From Mytilus edulis (lineage: Eukaryota; Mollusca; Bivalvia; Mytilida; Mytilidae): a stretch of 64,000 nucleotides of DNA. Positions within the stretch are counted from its first letter, which is position 1. Every line of letters starts with the position of its first letter. This document shows positions 57,790 through 64,000 of the stretch, piece by piece. Under the pieces are notes generated by a model, which was not told the DNA's origin, did not search any database, and saw only the letters and a list, made by a program, of their open reading frames with translations. The stretch lies in the NCBI RefSeq assembly GCF_963676685.1, contig NC_092354.1:66042241-66106240 (forward strand), given 5' to 3'. A program made the translations under genes and the position numbers.

Positions 57790-58108
57790 AGAGGTCTCAA
57801 TGCCACCGTCTATTTCCTTGAAGGAGGATGTATCTTTCATGGCATTGATGATGTTTTCCTCTGCCATGCTTAAGGGTTTGGGTGCTAGTCCCCCCTGTAT
57901 TATTTTTCTCCTTGGCATCTCGGATTAGATTCCTGAATTTGGTTTTAACAGTTACAAGCTTCCTGTAACTCACCCTCAGAGCATTCACCTCGTCTGTTAT
58001 CTTGGCCCAAATCTTGTTTTTTGCATCTGCAGTTATGTCAGGGCCAAACTTTCCTCTCAATAACCCTAGCTCCTCAACCACTCTTCTACTGGTCAAATTT
58101 ACTTCCAT
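57790..58108 (-). CDS. Myb/SANT-like DNA-binding exon (Harbinger-type accessory protein)
   Basis: ATG at 58108 opens MEVNLTSRRVVEELGLLRGK, then GPDITADAKNKIWAKITDEV, NALRVSYRKLVTVKTKFRNL and IRDAKEKNNTGG. This is the three-helix Myb/SANT-like fold (conserved aromatic and hydrophobic spacing: IW..I…V…….V…R.KF.NL) found in the DNA-binding partner protein of PIF/Harbinger transposons and in related host genes. After a G6 run (57891-57896) the frame is lost, and the collinear continuation PLSMAEENIINAMKDTSSF then DGGIETS is one base over. The exon ends at TCT|GTAGGT (57790/57789). No nuclease gene is visible nearby. Confidence 0.75.
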
Positions 58109-58249
58109 ACTTGTGAAGTTAGTTCCTCTTATTCTTAGTAGTTTCTTGTTGGGGGATTGTTGTTCAGCAATTGTTAAACAGGAATTGGGGGAAATTTGGG
58201 AAAATGTTAAATTAATCAGTTGTTAGATTTTTAACAAGTTGCTAGTTAA

Positions 58250-58377
58250 CGCAGTCGTTAAATATTTTTGAACAACATAATTTTACACAAAAATTAACAA
58301 ACAAAAATGTTAAAATTTAACGAGTTGTGTGGCTTAACTAGTCGTTAGCTTAACGACACTTTTGAACAACTGGGCCC
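58250..58377 (-). mobile_element. Possible Harbinger-type element end
   Basis: It ends gacacttttgaacaactggg then cccag. The word tttttgaacaac or ttttgaacaac occurs twice (about 58266 and 58359), with GTTAA/CGTTA words between. Lying about 270 bp upstream of the Myb/SANT-like exon, it could be the terminus of the element that carries it. The opposite end was not found, so this is tentative. Confidence 0.35.
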
Positions 58378-58868
58378 AGCAAATTATCCGAAAGAGAAAT
58401 TAAGAAACCTAGCTTATTTGATTTGTTTTTTGACAAGTTTGTGAATGAAATCCAATTCAAATGAAAAGTGTGTCTGTTATTTCTTTAATTTTTAGTTCGG
58501 TACAATTTAATCTATACTAAATTAAGACAAGTTCTTATTGTCTTAAATTTCATTTAAGTAAGCCGACGTGGTGGTATTGGCGGGTTCCATTAGTTGTAGA
58601 AGACGATTTTTTGTAAAGGAGTCTGTATTCAGGTGTTTGTTTGTTGGATATTTTTTTTGTAATTGTACGGTTTCTTACATTCCCGTTTTGCCTTCTTCAT
58701 CACTGATTACAGTATTTTTTTTTTATTTTCAAAGTATTTTCAAGTTCTACTTGACTGTTAATTTGTATGTTATTTATCAGTTCTTGGTAATGTTGACGTG
58801 TGCCACTACTGAAGACATTTTTGTGTAACTGTCTCGATGATTTCGATTTATCGATAAAGTAAAGAAGG

Positions 58869-59432
58869 GTGTTTACATTTAAGATTGTACTGGACGGAAC
58901 CTGTACTGTTTTAAGTGTTTAAATTTCAGAGATTGTATCGGACGGACCCTGTACTGTTTTAACTGTTTACATGACAGAAATTGTATTGGACCGACCTTGT
59001 ACTATTTTAAGAGTTTACATTTTAGAGATTGTATTGGACGAACCTTGTACTGTTTGAAGTGTTTACATTTCAGAGATTGTATTGGACGGACCCTGTACTG
59101 TTTTAAGTGTTTACATGACAGTTATTGTATTTGACCGACCTTGTACTGTTTTAAGATATTACATTTTATAGATTGTATTGGACGGACCTTGTACTGTTAT
59201 AAGTGTTTACAATTCAGAGGTTGTATTGGACGGACCCTGTACTGATTTAAGAGTTTACATTTCAGAGATTGTATTGGACGGACCCTGTACTGTATTAAGT
59301 GTTTACATTTCAGATATTGTATTTGACGGACCTTGTACTGTTTTAAGTGTTCACATTTCAGAGATTGCATTTGGCGGACCCTGTTCTGCTTTAAGTGTTT
59401 TCATTTCAGATATTGTATTGGACAGACAAGGG
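58869..59432 (+). repeat. 48-bp tandem array, about 11.5 units
   Basis: The consensus unit begins gattgtattggacggaccct, continues gtactgttttaagtgtttac and ends atttcaga. Units are 48 bp (16 codons), so the reading frame is kept: V-L-D-G-P-C-T-V-L-S-V-Y-I-S-E-I. The frame is open for the last five units, but units 4 and 6 carry TGA and TAG. There are no splice sites or start context that would make it a gene. Probably a minisatellite. Confidence 0.9.
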
Positions 59433-59694
59433 TAAAACGAATTACGAGAAAAACAATGGCGGCGGTGGCTTGTATGTCTACCTATAGCACATAAACCTTT
59501 TTAGAACAGAAAACAATGTATTAACTGTATGATAACTTAGCTTGATACGAATTATTATATACTTATTTTACAAACAAAACGAACACAAACAGAATTGATA
59601 ATAGGTTTATCGAAAAAACATATCGGAGTGAAATAACACTAAGTGATTTATTTTTGACATTTCCCCTAATATGTCTGTTTGTTTTGTTCACGCA

Positions 59695-59930
59695 TAGTTG
59701 TCAATATAATCGAATTTAATGCGGCTGTCATACAAGTGAGAGGTTAAGATGGCTTCAAAACCAGGTTTAATCTAACATGTTTTACAAAATGCCTGTTCTA
59801 AGTCAGGAATATGACAGTTGTTATCCATTCGTTTGGTGTGTTTTATCTTTTGATTTTGTCATTTGATTAGGTACTTTCCGTTTTGAATTTTCCTCGGAGT
59901 TCAGTATTTTGGTGATTTAACTTTTCGTAT
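59695..59930 (+). repeat. Interspersed repeat R3
   Basis: Degenerate copy: ctaagtcaggaatatgacag, ttgttatccattcgtttggt, ggtactttccgttttgaatt. Confidence 0.65.
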
Positions 59931-60011
59931 TCACAATTGATATCCATAAGTATGATAACTTTAATATATTGTAAAGTTTTTTAAACTTGTTTTTTTTTTC
60001 TTTTTGTTAAG

Positions 60012-60096
60012 GTCGTGGAGTACAGGGATTTCACCAAATCTGCTTTTAACTGTTGTCTGTGTTATTGGTACTGTCGTATACAAGATCCTGAAATAG
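60012..60096 (+). CDS. Possible last exon with C-terminal membrane anchor
   Basis: A very pyrimidine-rich acceptor (ttttttttttctttttgttaag) precedes a short frame SWSTGISPNLLLTVVCVIGT then VVYKILK and a stop at 60094-60096. This would be a 19-20-residue hydrophobic helix followed by a short basic tail, like a tail-anchored or type I membrane protein end. No upstream partner exon was found, so it may be chance. Confidence 0.25.
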
Positions 60097-61551
60097 ACTG
60101 GCTTCCAGAACTTTATAATAGTGTTTACTCAAACTACATACTGATTATTAGTTATTTGTAGCTTTATAAAAACATTAAAATGTATTAACTATACAAAAAT
60201 AAGAAGATGTGGTAGGGTCAATTATATAGAAATAAGTACATTTGGTAAGATAACTAGGGAAACATGTCGAAGGTAAGGATGTTCGCTACCCTGTTTTAAA
60301 ACAACAAGCTTTTTTAAAGACTGTTATAAATTGATAATATATAAAGAAAGAAAGTAAAAATCAGAAAAAATAAAAGACCCATGTGCTTGTTTTCGGGATA
60401 TAAGTAATTGGAAATGAGTAGGTACTGTAAAGACCATATTTGACCCGATTATAAAGTTCAATGTTACAAGATAAAAAAATGTTTTAAACTAACTTAAAGA
60501 CATGTGAGAAATTTATATCGAACTGTCTGAGTCGTATTTTAATTCGATAGCGATGATTTTTACATCCTAGTTAGGTTGAAATAAGCACTTTTGAAGAAAT
60601 TTGATTTTAATCGGTAGGATTTCAGCCAAATTGTAGATCAGGAAACATAGAGCGCAGCTGTCGACAACTTTAACATACAAGTAAGACATATCATAACAAA
60701 CATTATTGTCAAAGATCTCTTTTGTCGACGTATGCGTTCTATCTTTACTATGAGTTCAATTTGTATCATCCTTACAAAACACAGTAACGTAAATTTTCAA
60801 TAAAAAGTCATATTTCTTCATTGTATTTGCTATGATGTATTGTGATATTGGTCAATAAATCCAAATTTTATATTTAAGCTACAAAAATTGGTCATTTGAG
60901 AGCTTTATCGAACCTGCACCTTTGGTAGGAATTTTTTTTCTAGACTTGTAAGATCTTAAACATTGGCATCCTTCAAATTTTCAAAACTTATGAAAAAATA
61001 ACAAGAATTGAATAGAATTTTCACATATGGCCTTTTTTAAAATATTAGTTATAAAATTATAAGAAAAGTAAAAGGTCAGTTGGGAATTTTTTTATTGGCA
61101 CTTCATGGATAAAACCAGAGTAATACGAAAATCGGGCAAAAATTTAAAAAAAAACCCAGAGGAACGAACGGTGTCTTTAGAGGGATTCATATATACTAAT
61201 TTCCATCTAATGAAATTGTTGTGTTTAGAACATGAATAATTATAGATCGAAATTCACACAAACTAGGAATGCATATAGATATCCACTTAAATAGAAAAAC
61301 GTCTCATTGTATTTCAATATACATGATATAGGTTCAAAGAAAAATATACAGAAAGCATTGCTTTGCAATTGATTATTGCGTTTTTATTAGTAATACTTAA
61401 CATTTTGAAATGAGCTGCCATACTGCAACATATTATTTTATATTTTTGGTTGCTGTTGATTTAACTTAACGTATATTAAGGACTTCACAAAAGTTATATA
61501 TAATTAAACACCTATAAGATGTTACATGTATCATGGACATTTGAAGTGTAA
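60097..61551. other. No gene recognised
   Basis: AT-rich interval between the two lectin genes. I see no repeat family shared with the rest of the window and no coding frame. Confidence 0.4.
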
Positions 61552-61781
61552 TCAAATAACAAGTTCACAAACAAAATTCTTTCTCAATCTTATGTTGCAG
61601 CTGGCGTCATATAGTGAATATTCGGTTTCATTAACGAATATGGTCAGGCATGATGAATCCGTGTCATGTTCATAGCCCTTATCAAAATCGTTCAGCTGGA
61701 CTTTGTTACCATAAACGTCAACAAAAGATTCTCCATTCATCCATGTTTTATTTCTTAGACCAATCCATGCCCTTTTGACAC
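61552..61781 (-). CDS. C-type lectin gene 2, last exon
   Basis: The acceptor is acttttgtattgtag. The exon reads (C)VKRAWIGLRNKTWMNGESF, VDVYGNKVQLNDFDKGYEH, DTDSSCLTIFVNETEYSL, YDASCNIRLRKNFVCELVI, stop at 61552-61554. It is the paralogue of 54787-55022: WIGLRNKTW, VQLN, DTD.SC, SCN.RLR..FVCEL are shared, while the middle loops differ strongly. It is on the opposite strand, so the two genes are tail to tail. No AATAAA is obvious within 100 bp downstream. Confidence 0.9.
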
Positions 61782-62654
61782 CTACAATACAAAAGTTTTT
61801 AAATTGTACTCAATTTTAGATGGAACACGTAATTTTAATCAGTGATGTTTAAATATACGTTCAGCTTATAGAAAATATTTTGTCATGTGGCCGTTATCGA
61901 CGTTTACCTTTCATGACTACTTTTTTGAAAATGCACTAGCTACCAGATAGATTTGTATGTTCGATCGTTATTACAGTGTAATAAGGAATTTATAATTCGC
62001 TTTTAGTAGCGGGTATGGTTAAATTTTGTCTTTATTAGTTAAGAAACGGTGGTTATGAGTTATTCACTTACAAGTGAATAATTTGATCCCATTGAATTCG
62101 TATTCATGTCAACTTTTATTAAACCGATTAACTAAAAACACACAAGGCCTAAAGTGTGCTTTTTCGGTGATTAAAGGATAAGATTATCAGCATTTAAAGT
62201 TAAACAAAGGTAAATCATTAGATTAACTGAGTCGATTCCCAAAACATAATTTTTATATAGTCAGAAACGATAATTATCAATCTAAAATATAAAATTGAAC
62301 AGGCGTAGAAAACTACACGAGTTCACTATTTACTAATATACATATTTATTTTAAGTTCGCCTAAATTACCATCGGAGGTTAACAGGATAGTGAAATTAGA
62401 TGGCGTCTGGACTAAAATACACACTAAAAGAACCTTAAACTTTTCGAAAGGAAGCCCTTTAAATTGTTTATTTTAGAATATTTAGAATTTTATTTCTTCA
62501 ATAAGTTAATGCACCTGGTTTTTTTTTCCTTTTTGTTCATAAACTATTTTTTTATAGAAAGGACCAATTCGGACATGTAAACTTTAGTACTGGCATGAAC
62601 ATACTGATTTTTTGTGTTATTAAAATTTGCTGTTACAAAACATTAGAAATTATT
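61782..62654. other. Intron of lectin gene 2
   Basis: AT-rich, no exon or repeat recognised. Confidence 0.5.
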
Positions 62655-62862
62655 ATTAATAGAGGAATGTATCTGCCTCATGCAAAGCTCTGATTCCTTT
62701 CATGGATTTGGCTATACTTTTTGGCCCTTTTTGATTATAGCTCTTCATCTTTAATATAAGCTTTGGATTTCAAATATTTTGGCCACGAGCATCAGTGAAG
62801 GGACATGTATTGTCGAAATGCGCATCTGGTGCAAGAAAGTTGGTACCGTTAATTTTATTGAG
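62655..62862 (-). repeat. Interspersed repeat R7 (intron of lectin gene 2)
   Basis: It carries tcatgcaaagctctgattcc, gattatagctcttcatcttt, tggccacgagcatcagtgaa and gaaatgcgcatctggtgcaa, the reverse complement of 49485-49650. Confidence 0.8.
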
Positions 62863-63624
62863 TTACACCACAATCTCTATATTTCTTGATATATATTTTT
62901 AAGAAGACACACACTGTATCTGCATTGACAATTATGTGAATTTTTATTATCAAATTTTTTTAATTTTTTCCGAAAGCTACATTTTTTGTTTTTTGACATG
63001 TTCATAAACAACGGTCATTTTCATATTAATTTTTTGATAAACATGTAAAATGTGCATCTTGTTTACAGGTCATTAAGATATAATTATTATATTCAAAAAA
63101 CAATTTATATCCTCATCTCAAACGGAATGTTGGCTATTGTTTAGGATGTCTTTCTTGTACAATATTTGATACATATACAAATCGATGATTTTGTGCTTTA
63201 TATTTAGATAATCAGATGTATCCAGGCCTTTTTCGACAAAATATTTAACCTGTTGAATATAAAAAAGACTAAGGCATGGCAAAGTTTTCAATGAAAATTA
63301 GGTGTTATTAGGGGATAAAACAAAAAACAGATGAACAGTATTTAAAAAAAAAATTACACATATTCAAGAGCTGGATTTGAGTCGATAATAGTGTGTTTAC
63401 GATAATTGTATGCCTTTTGTTTTGACAATAATTTTGCTATTCGCTATTTTTAGTTTCTTTTCGTAAATTTGTTTTCCGTTGTGTTTCTCATTTTAGAATT
63501 ACGAAAAAGGGAAGACACATTGTTTGCAAGATAAGTCAGAACGGTATTTCGTGTTTCGCGTTAAGATTGCAATATTTTGTGTTTTTGGTGGAACGAGTAA
63601 GATAATATTAATTATAAAACTCAC

Positions 63625-63798
63625 ATGTTATGTAACTATGTACAAAGTCCAATTTCAATTTGGTCGTTATGCTGATAAGATCTCCACCATCTTGTTTACA
63701 TATTGCTCTTGCTCCTGTCCAACTCACCGCTGGGACATCAAATAATTTCAGACAGGTTCGTGTAGTATACTCAAAGTCATAACCTTCTTTATTACAGT
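63625..63798 (-). CDS. C-type lectin gene 2, first half of lectin domain
   Basis: The acceptor is tttatcccttttttag, the donor T|GTGAGT, and the length 174 bp. It reads DCNKEGYDFEYTTRTCLKLF, DVPAVSWTGARAICKQDGGD, LISITTKLKLDFVHSYIT. By hand count 50 of 58 residues equal the plus-strand paralogue, and 46 of the first 49. The phases are identical to those of gene 1. The upstream exon (PAN-like, if the structure is the same) would lie right of the window. Confidence 0.9.
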
Positions 63799-63877
63799 CT
63801 AAAAAAGGGATAAATGAAAATAAGATATAAAGAGGAAAATTATTTTAGATATATTAAATTGTTTTTTTAGGAAATAA

Positions 63878-64000
63878 CTAGAACACACCCGCGAAATCGC
63901 GGGCATATACAGCTTGTGAACTGTTGTAGGATGATTTTTTTGTAAAAAATATTATGTATGGAGAATTACATAAAAGGTATCTCCGTTTTTACAAAGTCCG
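63878..64000 (-). mobile_element. Helitron H4, 3' end (cut by window edge)
   Basis: CTAGAACACACCCGCGAAAT then CGCGGGC, preceded by A at 63877: on the minus strand this is hairpin CCCGCGATTTCGCGGG, TGTGTT, CTAG, then T. Identical in these features to H3. The rest lies outside the window. It is 80 bp upstream of the lectin gene 2 exon, in its intron. Confidence 0.8.

Overview
This window is animal nuclear DNA. It is AT-rich and intron-rich, and it is packed with interspersed repeats. The repeats include a SINE-like unit carrying the core ACGCGCGTTTCGTCTAC, and a unit reading gacaactctccatccaag…tataaagggcccc. I recognise both from bivalve molluscs, most likely a mussel (Mytilus); that attribution is from memory and was not searched. 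There are no bacterial genes, operons or CRISPR arrays. Most genes are seen as separate exons, and I joined exons only where splice sites and codon phases agree.

Layout. (1) 1-13.5 kb: three minus-strand exons encode the N-terminal part of an animal haem peroxidase whose catalytic exons would lie left of the window. A decayed zinc-finger/coiled-coil gene at 6.3-7.6 kb is split by an inverted-repeat element. (2) 13.5-18.2 kb: a 1-kb DNA transposon has 93-bp terminal inverted repeats that are themselves built of palindromes. It is followed by a three-exon plus-strand gene of an unnamed family (motifs CxCxxH, DFSENF, YTDGC, ETSHAK…DAAGG) broken by four frame changes, each next to a short homopolymer or similar run. 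(3) 18.2-27 kb: repeats, three good copies of a TA-flanked MITE, and two decayed fragments of a Penelope-like reverse transcriptase. (4) 27.3-32.5 kb: a piggyBac (PGBD4-like) transposase gene split by an intron. The intron holds a 263-bp tandem repeat, and a Helitron sits inside the second unit; the first unit preserves the empty site. (5) 33-46.5 kb: nested repeats. A 4.9-kb block with hairpin ends interrupts a SINE-like unit and contains a 1.86-kb tandem duplication. A second segmental duplication carries decayed copies of a possible SGNH-hydrolase-like gene. (6) 46.9-48.5 kb: a second intact-ended non-autonomous Helitron. (7) 50-64 kb: two paralogous C-type lectin genes in tail-to-tail orientation (50.9-55.0 kb plus strand; 61.6 kb to the window end, minus strand). 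Between them lie a Myb/SANT-like exon from a Harbinger-type element, a 48-bp tandem array and a possible membrane-anchor exon.

The likely host genes are the secreted haem peroxidase and the two secreted lectins. Both are families common in molluscan immunity and shell or mucus biology. Most other coding sequence is transposon-derived or decayed. Several breaks fall in homopolymers, so some apparent pseudogenes may be assembly errors.
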